Shown here one piece after another: positions 54,690 through 64,000 of a stretch of 64,000 bases of DNA. Location of the stretch: the NCBI RefSeq assembly GCF_027579695.1, contig NC_083592.1, positions 36,090,714 to 36,154,713 of the forward strand. The letters run 5' to 3'. The stretch comes from Neoarius graeffei. Taxonomy: Eukaryota; Chordata; Actinopteri; Siluriformes; Ariidae. Every line of letters begins with the position of its first letter. Position 1 is the stretch's first letter. The notes beneath the pieces were generated by a model that was not told the origin of the DNA, did not search any database, and worked only from the letters and a program-made list of their open reading frames with translations. The position numbers and the translations under genes are program-made.

Positions 54690-55430
54690 ATGTTATTTAC
54701 CAGCTGGGAGGTCTGTATCGTGAAACACCGTGACCGAGGTCTTGAAAGTACTGAGCGAGGCCCTCTGGGCCGAGGTCAGTATTCAAGGCCGAGGTCACGG
54801 TATTTCACCATACAGACCGACCTTAAGCTGGTAAATAATATATTTATTTTTTTCTTTACCAAATTCTAACAGAAAACGAGAGCGCCCAAAAGGGAAAACC
54901 GAGCCGAGCCGCCATTCTGAATCCTCATTCACGGCTGTAATGCAAATTGCTTCCTCCTCGGTATACAAGTGCACTTCCATGGCAGGAAAAAAAACTACAT
55001 TTTGCCACCTATGTAGTTCCCTATTTATACAAAACTGAATCATTCAGGATTCAGCCATGTTTTTGCTCGGCGTTAGCAACAGTTACAGGTTTTAGCTTTC
55101 TCCTGAAATGTTTTCTTTTATTTCTTCTTCCTCAGGGTAGTAAAACTCGCTTTCGCTGTGAACACTGTCGTTATCGCTATCCATGATGTAAAGTTAATGC
55201 TATTCTCCTGAAAAATGCTGGCAAAAATTTATAAGATTTTTGATAATCTTATAAATAAATCATAAAAAAAGATAAATGTTGACAAAAATGCTACTATGTT
55301 TGTTGTTGTTGTTCAACAAGCGAGTGGCCAGAGGTCCGTAACTGGGGTCCGTAAAGTAGGATACGGACCCGCTCGCCAGCCAATCAGAGTGCAGGATTTG
55401 ACGGAAACTGGACCGCAAAAAAAATAAAGA
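54690..55430. repeat. Hairpin-ended dispersed repeat H, copy 2
   Basis: TTATTTACCAGCTGGGAGGTCTG with the same hairpin as 12544-13079, followed by a longer tail (an extra block of about 200 bp at 54890-55130 absent from the other copies) and the common ending CCAATCAGAGTGCAGGATTTGACGG. Confidence 0.75.
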
Positions 55431-56023
55431 TGTCGTGTTAATCCGATGTTTAACTTTTGCCTAAGTGATTTTCAAAAGTCTTAGATACACGTAAAGAAAT
55501 GCTGTAGACCGAAAATGGCTAAAAAAATAATGAAGTGAAATGTTTCAACAATTAATAAAAGAAAAATACTATAAACAGCAGTAAGTCATAATAAATAAAA
55601 CAAAGTCAGTATTTGGTCTCAGATGACCCTTTACTTTTAAAAAAAATAGGCACAATGAGTGCAGTTTTATAAGGAAATGAGCTGTAGGTTTTACTGAGCG
55701 TCTTATGGAACCAGCCACAGTTCTTCTGGACACTTTGACTGTCACACTCGCTTCTTAAAGTGCATATCCTGGACCAATTTTTTGTTTTTGTTTTTATATG
55801 AAAGAATGTCCCTTTACACACTCATCCAGAAGGGTAATTTTGCACAAGGCCATCTGTCTACAGCAGAAAAAAATAAAATAACAAAACGTGTCTGGAAAAA
55901 TCCCAAGGGAGTCTGGAGCCAGATTCGTGACGTTACCTGCGGAAGCGCCAGCAGGCTGCGCGAGCTTTGCACGGTTTCAGTGCACAGCCTGTGTAGACCA
56001 AGCGCTCCCGTTTCTCTCTCATT

Positions 56024-56566
56024 TACCCCTTTTCCACCAAAGCAGTTCCAGGGCTGGTTCGGGGCCAGTGCTTAGTTTGGAACCGGGTTTTCTGTTTCCA
56101 CTGACAAAGAACTGGCTCTGGGGCCAGAAAAACCGGTTCCAGGCTAGCACCAACTCTCTGCTGGGCCAGAGGAAAGAACCGCTTACGTCAGCGGGGGGGC
56201 GGAGTTGTTAAGACCGACAACAATAACAAGACCGTGAAAGATCGCCATTTTTAAGTGACGAGAAGCAGCAGCTGTACAAACGTGAAGTCATCCATTATTA
56301 TTATTATTATTGTTGTTGTTGCTGCTTCTTCCGTGTTATTTTTGCTTTGATATTCGCGCCAAGGTTTATGTAAACGTAGCGCCGTAACTGACGTATACAG
56401 CGACGTAATGACGTATAGAGCGACGTAATGACATGGCTCCGCTTAGCACCGCCAGCTATGGAAAAGCAAACTGGTTCTCAGCTGGCTCGTAAGTTGAACG
56501 AGTTGTGAACCAGCACCAGCACTGGCCCCGAACCAGCCCTGGAACTGATTTGGTGGAAAAGGGGTA
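56024..56566. mobile_element. Harbinger-like MITE splitting the THAP exon
   Basis: Inverse termini TACCCCTTTTCCACCAAAGC and TTTGGTGGAAAAGGGGTA, continuing through GCTGGTTCGGGGCCAGTGC. ATT is duplicated (56021-56023 and 56567-56569), and the unoccupied sequence CTCTCATTGTCC is preserved in the sister element near 61305. A 3-bp duplication suggests PIF/Harbinger. Confidence 0.85.
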
Positions 56567-56652
56567 ATTGTCCGGTCTTTTGGGAAACGATGAGTACTAA
56601 TCCCATCAAGATTGGTGTTGCTACACCCTCCTACGATACATCTGTTAACCAT
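56567..56652 (-). pseudogene. THAP N-terminal exon, interrupted
   Basis: From ATG 56652 the minus strand reads MVNRCIVGGCSNTNLDGIST then HRFPKDRT, the start of a THAP zinc finger (CxxxC, RFP). It is cut by the MITE before the second half of the domain. Confidence 0.78.
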
Positions 56653-57220
56653 TTTAATAATTACGTGATAACGTTGAAGAAATTTGCAGAAAACCACCAG
56701 GTCGTTTTCTCATAAACAAACCAGCGCTGACGTAGGATTCAGAGGGAGGCGTCCCGCACGCGACGTCACGAAAATCAATGTTTGCCGGGAAATCCAAATG
56801 CCAAGTTTTTTCAGAGGCGGACCAATTCGCCTCAAATGGCTTGATTTCAACTGAATTTTTCTGGTATTGCGCAAGGTAAAAGAATTGCACAAAATGTGAC
56901 AGATATTTGACCAGAGTTTAATATAAAATAGGAGAATTACATTGATCTCGCTCCTGAATTTACCTGTGATATGCACTTTAATTTTGCACCAAAACCCAGC
57001 AGCCTTCATTATGTTTTTTTTTTTTTAAATCTGAAAAGTGTTCTCTTATTGAATATGCCGCTCAGATACAAACCTTTTTTTTCTGTAACATTTAATTTTG
57101 TGCTGGAAAACGAACATTTGGACTCTAAAATGTTTTTGTACTGACTCAATAACGTAGAAGTCATAAACTAGAAATCGATAACAAAGTTTGTGTTTAAAAA
57201 AAAAAAGGGTGCATAAGACG

Positions 57221-57668
57221 GTATGTTCATGTTAACCCTAGTAATTCTTAATAGCGTTATTGTAGTTGGAAGATTATACAGTAGGAGCTAATAATCATGG
57301 CAGTGTAGCATTGATAACTGTATTTAATCTATCGTTGAGGTCTCAGAGTAAAATGTGAATCATTTTGTGAAACTGAAAAATAAGAAGCAAAAAAAATAAA
57401 AAAACACTGCTTTAACAAACAGAGACACAGGCAAATAGTCTGAACATCTTTTCATTGAATTATCCACTTTTTTAAAAATTATAACAAGTAGTTTAGATTT
57501 GAATTCCTGATCTAGGATTTTATCAACATTTTATAATGAGGAAAAAAAACAAGGTCAATTTCTGATAGAATTATTAAAACAGATATTAATTTCCAAATGG
57601 AAATGGAGCGAATACTGTTAAAAATTTTGTCAAACCTACTTAAAAAAGTCATAATTAAATTGTGACAT
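57221..57668. other. Intronic DNA, nothing recognised
   Basis: AT-rich with several A-runs; no exon, RNA or named repeat seen. Confidence 0.4.
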
Positions 57669-57679
57669 GTTCGTGTTGA

Positions 57680-58045
57680 GGGCGGCACGGTGGTGTAGTG
57701 GTTAGCGCTGTCGCCTCACAGCAAGAAGGTCCTGGGTTCGAGCCCCAGGGCCGGCGAGGGCCTTTCTGTGTGGAGTTTGCATGTTCTCCCTGTGTCCGCG
57801 TGGGTTTCCTCCGGGTGCTCCGGTTTCCCCCAAAGACATGCAGGTTAGGTTAACTGGTGACTCTAAATTGACCGTAGGTGTGAATGTGAGTGTGAATGGT
57901 TGTCTGTGTCTATGTGTCAGCCCTGTGATGACCTGGCGACTTGTCCAGGGTGTACCCCGCCTTTCGCCCGTAGTCAGCTGGGATAGGCTCAGCTTGCCTG
58001 CGACCCTGTAGAAGGATAAAGCGGCTAGAGATGATGAGATGAGAC
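57680..58045 (+). mobile_element. SINE with 11-bp duplication
   Basis: GTTCGTGTTGA at 57669-57679 and 58046-58056. Near-consensus, with one small deletion beside CCCCCACAGTCC. Confidence 0.95.
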
Positions 58046-58056
58046 GTTCGTGTTGA

Positions 58057-58833
58057 ACGTCATAATCTTAATTTCCCACAAAGATCGCTTGCTTTAATTT
58101 CAAGGTCATAAAGAAAATATGTGAAGTTGTCGTAGTATGTGTTTAGTGTCTCAGCAGTACACACTGCAGCAGCTGTGTCCGTGTGTTATTTCTGCTCTTG
58201 AGTGATGACTGAGGTGAGCACATTTGTTTTAGTGTCTGGAAATGTGTTCTCGTCCCCATGGTAGCAGTTGTTTTGCTTTCATCTTGATGTTTCTCTTCCT
58301 ACGATTACCTCGTTACTCATTATTCTGCCTTCGTCTTTTTCTGTTTCTTCTCCTTTCAATCTCTTCGTCTTTGCCGCGTGTTGCTATTTTGCTACGTAAG
58401 CAAGTGTTTTATCTCCGTCTGGATGCGAAATCTCATATTTGCGTCTCTGCTGAGCAATTTGCGACACAAATGTTTACAAATATAGAACACCCTGTTTCCT
58501 TTCCTTGATATCAGATCCTCTAATGTAGCACGAGACAGAAATTGAAAACGTATTTGGGGGGGAAAAATAGAAGGGAAGCGCCTCTAGGGTGACATTGCCA
58601 GCTTCAGTGTGGAGTTAATAGGCATAATGCTGTATCGTTCTTCATGTAGCTTTATGTGTCCAGCTTTAAATGGAGTTGAGTAAGTGTAAGGGGGGAAAAT
58701 AACGTTATCGGAAAAATAACAGTCCGACAGGAAACAGATTTGATCATTTTTCCAATAACGGCAAATCCCCAAGTGTTTTATTCCTCTTAATACGATAGCA
58801 ATCTGCCAATGATTACATACGTACACATTATTT
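58057..58833. other. SSBP intron sequence, nothing recognised
   Basis: No repeat structure. An open frame at 58242-58508 is T/C-rich and hydrophobic without a recognisable domain. If conserved in related fish it would merit attention as an intronic enhancer; I cannot test that here. Confidence 0.4.
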
Positions 58834-60032
58834 CAGGGCTTTCCACTAAGGCTCATACTAGCCAGCCATGACAAATAAGTAGCCAGCCGGGGGGGGGGGG
58901 GGAGTAAACACAAAATAAACTCCTGTGCACGCAGTTCCCAGGATTAAATGTATTTTCCACAGACCATTTATTTATTCACTTTACTCAAATACAAAGTAAA
59001 ATGGCAGTAAATCTTCTTTCTTTTCTTGCGTATTGCATCATGAGGCGTTCCTGGCTTGTAAATCTCTTATTTTCGGTGCATGACACATTCACGCAGCTGA
59101 GCATGCTATGAATTAACAACGACAACGGTCTGCAGTGGGGCTACACAATCAAACACTCAGCGAACATTTCTCCATTTCATCTCATCTCATTATCTCTAGC
59201 CGCTTTATCCTGTTCTACAGGGTCGCAGGCAAGCTGGAGCCTATCCCAGCTGACTACGGGTGAGAGGCGGGGTACACCCTGGACAAGTCGCCAGGTCATC
59301 ACAGGGCTGACACACAGACACAGACAACCATTCACACTCACATTCACACCTACGGTCAATTTAGAGTCACCAGTTAACCTAACCTGCATGTCTTTGGACT
59401 GTGGGGGAAACCGGAGCACCCGGAGGAAACCCACGCGGACACGGGGAGAACATGCAAACTCTGCACAGAAAGGCCCTCGCCGGCCACGGGGCTCGAACCC
59501 GGACCTTCTTGTTGTGAGGCGACAGCGCTAACCACTACACCACCGTGCCGCCCCATTTCTCCATTTGTGTATGAAAATACACTCCAACCACTCAGTTTGG
59601 TTTCATTTACAACCACCGGTGTCTTTTGATGCCAGCACGTAATTGAACGAGAGAAGACTGGTTTACCGGAGACAAAATAAGCGTTATCTCTGCTTCTGTT
59701 CCCTCCGACGGCCCTGACACACTACTGCCTCTGCCAAGTGCGCGCACACACCGCATGTCGGAGCCGTGGATGAGTTACTCTCCCTTGATCAACGAAGTCG
59801 GCGGGGAATTTGTGGTTATTATCGGTACAAACAGCGCGAATCACAACTTAAATGAGTGCGGTTCAGTTTGACATTATTGTCAGTCCATTAGATAAACATT
59901 TAATTTTATTAAAATCGAAAATTAATATTTACAGCCTGTGGGCTACAAAAACAATAGTCATTAAAGTAGCCGGCTGGACTTAATTGTGTAGTCGGCTGTA
60001 TGGCCGGCAGCTGGCGCTTGTGGAAAGCCCTG
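58834..60032. mobile_element. hAT-like MITE with nested SINE
   Basis: Termini CAGGGCTTTCCACTAAGG and GCGCTTGTGGAAAGCCCTG with ATTATTT repeated directly outside both ends (58827-58833 and 60033-60039). A poly-G run lies at 58890-58903. About 820 bp without the SINE. No transposase. Confidence 0.82.
59178..59554 (-). mobile_element. SINE nested in hAT-like MITE
   Basis: ATTTCTCCATTT at 59166-59177 and 59555-59566. Complete head and tail. Confidence 0.95.
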
Positions 60033-60510
60033 ATTATTTACCAGCTGGGAGGTCCGTATCGTGAAATGAGGCCTCGGTCAGTATTTTCAAGACCTCGGTC
60101 ACGGTATTTCATGATACGGACCGACCTTAAGCTGGTAAATAATATATTTATTTTTTTCTTTACCAAATTCTAACAGAAAATGAGAACGCCCGAAAGGGAA
60201 ACCATATTCAGAACAAACCTGCTACAAGCTCGTCAAGAACCTGTTTGACAAGCTACGTCAGCTCGGAATTTTCCAAAAATAAAACTCGCTTTCGCTGTGA
60301 ACACTGTCGTTATCGCTATCCATGCTGTAAAATTAATGCTGTTATACTGAGAAATGCGAAAATAAATGTTGACAAAAAATTGCTACTATGTTTGTTGTTG
60401 TTGTGAACGAGCGAGTCGCTAAAGGTCCGTAACCGGAGTCCGGATCATAGCGGGGACCGCTCGAGAGCCAATCAGAGCGCACGATTTGATGGAAACTGGA
60501 CCGTGAAAAA
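60033..60510. repeat. Hairpin-ended dispersed repeat H, copy 3
   Basis: Same left terminus and tail as copies 1 and 2, but the left hairpin arm is shortened, leaving GAGGCCTCGGTCAGTATTTTC between the GTGAAAT and ATTTCATG blocks. Ends CGCACGATTTGATGGAAAC. Confidence 0.75.
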
Positions 60511-60603
60511 AATACATTTGCTTGTTTATTAATGATATACTTTTTATACATTTTACATACAGTTACATGTATTCTGCAAAACATGTTGGTTTTAATTATT
60601 ACA

Positions 60604-60962
60604 GTGGTGTAGTGGTTAGCACTGTCGCCTCACGGCAAGAAGGTTCTGGGTTCGAGTGGCCGACGGGGCCTTTCTGTGTGGAGTTTGCATGCTGTCTGAG
60701 TGGGTTTCCTCCACAGTTCAAAGCCATGCGGTTAGGTTAACATGAGGCAGCCATGGCCTGAAGGTTGGGCTGAAGTGCCCTTGAGCAAGGCACCTAACCC
60801 ACAACTGCTCCCTGGGCACTATAGCATAGCTGCCCACTGCTCTGGGTATGTGTGTGTGCTCGTGTGTTTTCACTGCTTCAGATGGGTTAAATGCAGAGGT
60901 TAAATTTCACTGTGTGCTTGAGTGCACGTGTGACAAATAAAGGCTTCTTGTCTTGTCTTGTC
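60604..60962 (+). mobile_element. SINE with alternative 3' tail
   Basis: Standard head (GTGGTGTAGTGGTTAGCACTGTCGCC) and front body to GGTTAGGTTAA, then a different 3' module: GCCCTTGAGCAAGGCACCTAACCC, GCTGCCCACTGCTCTGGG, GGTTAAATGCAGAGG, ending AATAAAGGCTTCTTGTCTTG plus (TCTTG)n. Confidence 0.85.
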
Positions 60963-61041
60963 TTGTCTAGTTACGTCATAGCTGCTATAAACAGTCATTC
61001 CCTCACCAGCCTCTCTTTTTTTTTTTCCCCCTCACTCTTAA

Positions 61042-61722
61042 AGTGCATATTCTGAACCATTTCTTTCTTTTTTTTTTTTTTAATATGAAAGTATGTCCAG
61101 AAGGGTACACACTCATCCAGAAGGGTAATTTTGCACAAGGCCATCTGTCTACAGCAGAAAAAAATAAAATAACAAAACACGTCTGTAAAAATCCCAAGGG
61201 AGTCTGGAGCCAGATTCGTGACGTCCCCTGCGGAAGCGCCAGCAGGCTGCGAGAGCTTTGCACGGTTTCAGTGCACAGCCTGTGTAGACCAAGTGCTCCC
61301 ATTTCTCTCTCATTGTCCTGTCTTTTGGGAAACGATGAGTACTAATCCCATCAAGATTGGTGTTGCTACACCCTCCTACGATATATCTGTTAACCATTTT
61401 AATAATTACGCGATAACGTTGAAGAAATTTGCAGAAAACCACCAGGTCGTTTTCTCATAAACAAACCAGCGCTGACGTAGGATTCAGAAGGAGGCGTCCC
61501 GCACGTGACATCACGAAAATCAATGTTTCCCAGGAAATCCAAATGCCAAGTTTTTTCAGAGGCGGACCAATTCGCCTCAAATGGCTTGATTTCAACTGAA
61601 TTTTTCTAGTATTGCGCAAGGTAAAAACATTGCACAAATTGCGACAGATGTTTGACCAAAGTTTAATATAAAATAGGAGAATTACATTGATCTCGCTCCT
61701 GAATTTACCCGTGATATGCACT
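61042..61722. mobile_element. Kolobok-like TTAA element with THAP exon, copy 2
   Basis: Termini AGTGCATATTCTGAACCA and CCGTGATATGCACT, TTAA at 61038-61041 and 61723-61726. Unlike copy 1, it is not split by a MITE. Confidence 0.8.
61283..61397 (-). pseudogene. THAP N-terminal exon
   Basis: From ATG 61397: MVNRYIVGGCSNTNLDGIST, HRFPKDRTMREKWEHLV, i.e. the CxxxC pair, RFP and the W of a THAP finger. The distal CxxH half is missing or would be in another exon. Likely the leftover first exon of a THAP transposase. Confidence 0.78.
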
Positions 61723-61730
61723 TTAAAGTT

Positions 61731-62108
61731 CTCATCTCATCTCATTATCTCTAGCCGCTTTATCCTGTCCTACAGGGTCGCAGGCAAGCTGGAGCCTATC
61801 CCAGCTGACTACGGGCGAAAGGCGGGGTACACCCTGGACAAGTCGCCAGGTCATCACAGGGCTGACACATAGACACAGACAACCATTCACACTCACATTC
61901 ACACCTACGGTCAATTTAGTCACCAGTTAACCTAACCTGCATGTCTTTGGACTGTGGGGGAAACCGGAGCACCCGGAGGAAACCCACGCGGACACGGGGA
62001 GAACATGCAAACTCCGCACAGAAAGGCCCTCGCCGGCCCCGGGGCTCGAACCCGGACCTTCTTGCTGTGAGGCGACAGCGCTAACCACTACACCACCGTG
62101 CCGCCCCG
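61731..62108 (-). mobile_element. SINE at the edge of the TTAA element
   Basis: CTTTAAAGTT is duplicated at 61721-61730 and 62109-62118, so the SINE entered the right TTAA flank of the Kolobok-like element. Confidence 0.94.
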
Positions 62109-62412
62109 CTTTAAAGTTAATAAAACAAAAATATAAAGTTTGCCCTGAAACCTCAAAGCTTTCTGTCCTCAAGACTTTTCTGCATTAGAGTTACTGATTT
62201 ATTGATTATTGTTAAAAGCGCCGACACTGGAGACTCCTTCAAAAATGCTCTATAAATGTCTCTAAAAATGTGCTTCTGTGTTTCTGGTTTTTCCGTGACA
62301 TTCACAATGACAGAATTTTGCAGTTACTGTCTGTAAGAGATGTATCAAGTATGTAAGAATACATGTAAAGCCTTAGCAAGCTGAAGAAAATGCCTGTTTT
62401 ATATTAACTGAT

Positions 62413-62788
62413 GGGGCGGCACAGTGGTGTAGTGGTTAGCGCTGTCGCCTCACAGCAAGAAGGTCCCGGGTTCGAGCCCCGGGGCCGGCGAGGGCCTTTC
62501 TGTGCGGAGTTTGCATGTTCTCCCCGTGTCCGCGTGGGTTTCCTCCGGGTGCTCTGGTTTCCCCCACAGTCCAAAGACATGCAGGTTAGGTTAACTGGTG
62601 ACTCTAAATTGACCGTAGGTGTGAATGTGAGTGTGAATGGTTGTCTGTGTCTATGTGTCAGCCCTGTGATGACCTGGCGACTTGTCCAGGGTGTACCCCG
62701 CCTTTCGCCCGTAGTCAGCTGGGATAGGCTCCAGCTTGCCTGCGACCCTGTAGAAGGATAAAGCGGCTAGAGATAATGAGATGAGATA
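62413..62788 (+). mobile_element. SINE, near-consensus
   Basis: Complete from GGGGCGGCACAGTGG to (GATGA)n tail. I cannot see a clear target duplication. Confidence 0.92.
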
Positions 62789-64000
62789 AGATGAGAAATC
62801 TGAACAAGTTGCTGTCTCTGTACTGACGAATGCAAACATGAGCCAGTCGTTAACCATATCAGATTAAGGCTTTATCAATATAATAGGCCTAATCCATTTC
62901 AAAACTGAATCTGTAGTATGTAGCAGTATAATAACAACGATTTGTGCATGTGGTGCATTTATATGATGGATCTGCATTTTCAAGGCCTTGTTTTGAACTT
63001 GTCCATCTGTGAATCAGTGAGGCATTGGAAAACACATTTCCTCCAGAACAGTCATCTTTTTGAATGACATTTCAGGGACTCGTTTACAGAATGTTTTATT
63101 GGCACGCAGGTCTGCGCTCCCCATTCCTCTTAATGCGCACGAGCGATCACATGTTCTGACTCTTCAGCAGTGTCCCCTGTACTGTTTCATCCCTTTTCTT
63201 TGATTATGTAGACGTTCTCCAGAGCCAAGTGGGAAGTAACAAGCCGATCCACACCGTGGGAGAAATATACAGCTATGGAAAAATTAAGAGATCTCTTTTA
63301 AGAGTGACCACCATTAAATGGTCTATCTCTTTTTTTTTTTTTTTTTTTAATAAATATAGCCGGATATAAATGTCAAGTTAATGTTTTTACGTATTGCAAA
63401 TGTCACGATGGTCTCATGATGACTCATTTTCTGAAACGCTGATGGCAATAGCTGTGACCGCCACAGGCTTTTCCACTCAAAGAGCACATTTCTTCTTTAA
63501 ATGTTGTTATGCAGACGACGTTATGCGGAATTAAAGCATGTGCCCGCCTCTTCCTTTTTGCTTAATGGTCCAGAGATTCTGAAATGTTTATCTAGTAAAC
63601 CAGTCTCACATTGAAGGCAGTCTCTGTTCCGCTCTGTAGCTTTTCGTCTTTTGTTCTTCAGGGGAGCCTCGCTCCTTCTCTCCCTATTTCCATCCCCTTT
63701 TCGATGCTCCACCGAGTCGGACAGAATCTCAGGAGTATTAATTTTAAACTTATTTCCAGCGTCCGGGTCTCCTCCCTCAACCCTGCCTCTCTTTCATCTT
63801 AGTTTCCACAAAATCCGCTATCATTATTCCGACCTCTGCACCACCCTCTTGCACATAAAATGCCTCCTCCTGTGAACACTCTCCCCTCTGGTTCTGCTAC
63901 ATTTATTTTTGTCCTATATATTTTTCCTCAGGGTTCCTGTTGATGCATGCAGAAAAATGGAATATGTGCCTTTCACAAGGCATTGCTCAATGTGCAGATC
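62789..64000. other. SSBP intron sequence to window end, nothing recognised
   Basis: Relatively repeat-free, unlike the rest of the window. A T-run is at about 63330-63349. I looked for SSBP exon 2 (the LALYVYEYLLH region) and did not find it. Confidence 0.45.

Larger units (their letters stand above)
55759..56978. mobile_element. Kolobok-like TTAA element with THAP exon, copy 1
   Basis: Termini AGTGCATATCCTGGACCA and ...CCTGTGATATGCACT, TTAA at 55755-55758 and 56979-56982. Removing a nested 543-bp MITE leaves about 674 bp, close to copy 2 at 61042 (681 bp). TTAA duplication together with a THAP domain fits Kolobok; this is an inference, since no DDE domain is present. Confidence 0.78.
55570..57220. 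repeat. Tc-derived block D, occupied copy
   Basis: Colinear with 37140-37523: CAAAGTCAGTATTTGGT...CACTCGCTTC, then, after the insert, TTTTGCACCAAAACCCAGCAGCC...GTCATAAA. The TTAA at the junction is duplicated around the insert. Confidence 0.8.

Noticed and set aside
16362-62761. Recurrent 80-160 codon frames such as GGVVVSAVASQQEGPGFEPR
   Set aside because: Every one coincides with a SINE copy, on either strand. The frame is an accident of the SINE consensus.
3936-62788. tRNA genes at SINE heads
   Set aside because: A and B boxes are present, but acceptor and anticodon stems do not fold, and each head is followed by a SINE body.
63200-63300. A possible SSBP exon 2
   Set aside because: Translation around ATGTAGACGTTCTCCAGAGCC does not give the conserved LALYVYEYLLH segment, and no acceptor-donor pair fits.

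Overview
The window is teleost genomic DNA, and low-confidence repeat flavour suggests an ostariophysan such as a catfish. The support is vertebrate-type split genes with GT-AG introns, three Tc1 families, roughly 28 copies of a tRNA-headed fish SINE, THAP/Kolobok-like and hAT-like elements, and a Ty3/gypsy-related element whose integrase precedes its reverse transcriptase. Nothing bacterial is present: no operons, ribosome binding sites or CRISPR.

Host genes. (1) A six-exon alpha-arrestin (ARRDC3-like) gene runs on the minus strand from the ATG at 30082 to the stop at 7623. Its exons are 30082-29821, 15238-15178, 13641-13494, 13401-13305, 8328-8072 and 7796-7623. All junctions are in phase and give 332 residues. 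A second, diverged but splice-compatible first exon with its own related 5' flank lies at 36196-35935. (2) A CpG-rich promoter at about 44.88-45.10 kb leads into a 50-nt first coding exon (45103-45152, plus strand) of an SSBP2/3/4-family gene; the rest lies beyond the window. (3) A decayed, intron-bearing hAT-transposase-derived gene (18882-21640, plus strand) sits inside intron 1 of the arrestin gene.

Mobile elements make up most of the rest. At 24831-29756 is a full-length element with two 307-bp LTRs that look identical, a CATAC target duplication, a tRNA-Phe-type primer site and one 1453-codon ORF ordered Gag-protease-integrase-RT-RNase H (the Gmr1-type order). It inserted 64 bp inside the arrestin intron, next to the exon 1 donor. 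Tc1 elements lie at 998-2597, 33554-35161, 48286-49891 (transposase ORF intact) and 52561-54164. Others are TTAA-flanked elements with THAP remnants, several TIR elements (MITEs), solo LTRs and SINEs, many nested several deep.

Region by region: 0-6 kb Tc1, Crypton-like and THAP-like remnants; 6-30 kb arrestin gene body with repeat-filled introns; 30-45 kb alternative arrestin exon and a nested repeat landscape; 45-48.3 kb SSBP promoter and exon followed by a SINE-derived 139-bp satellite with a three-unit higher-order pattern; 48.3-64 kb SSBP intron 1, packed with Tc1, TTAA elements and SINEs.

The host genes do not form a visible pathway. ARRDC and SSBP genes also share a chromosome in human (ARRDC2/SSBP4 and ARRDC3/SSBP2), so the pairing may be old synteny. 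The most notable observations are the integrase-first retroelement, the SINE-to-satellite conversion, the duplicated arrestin first exon and several insertions whose empty sites can be read within the window.
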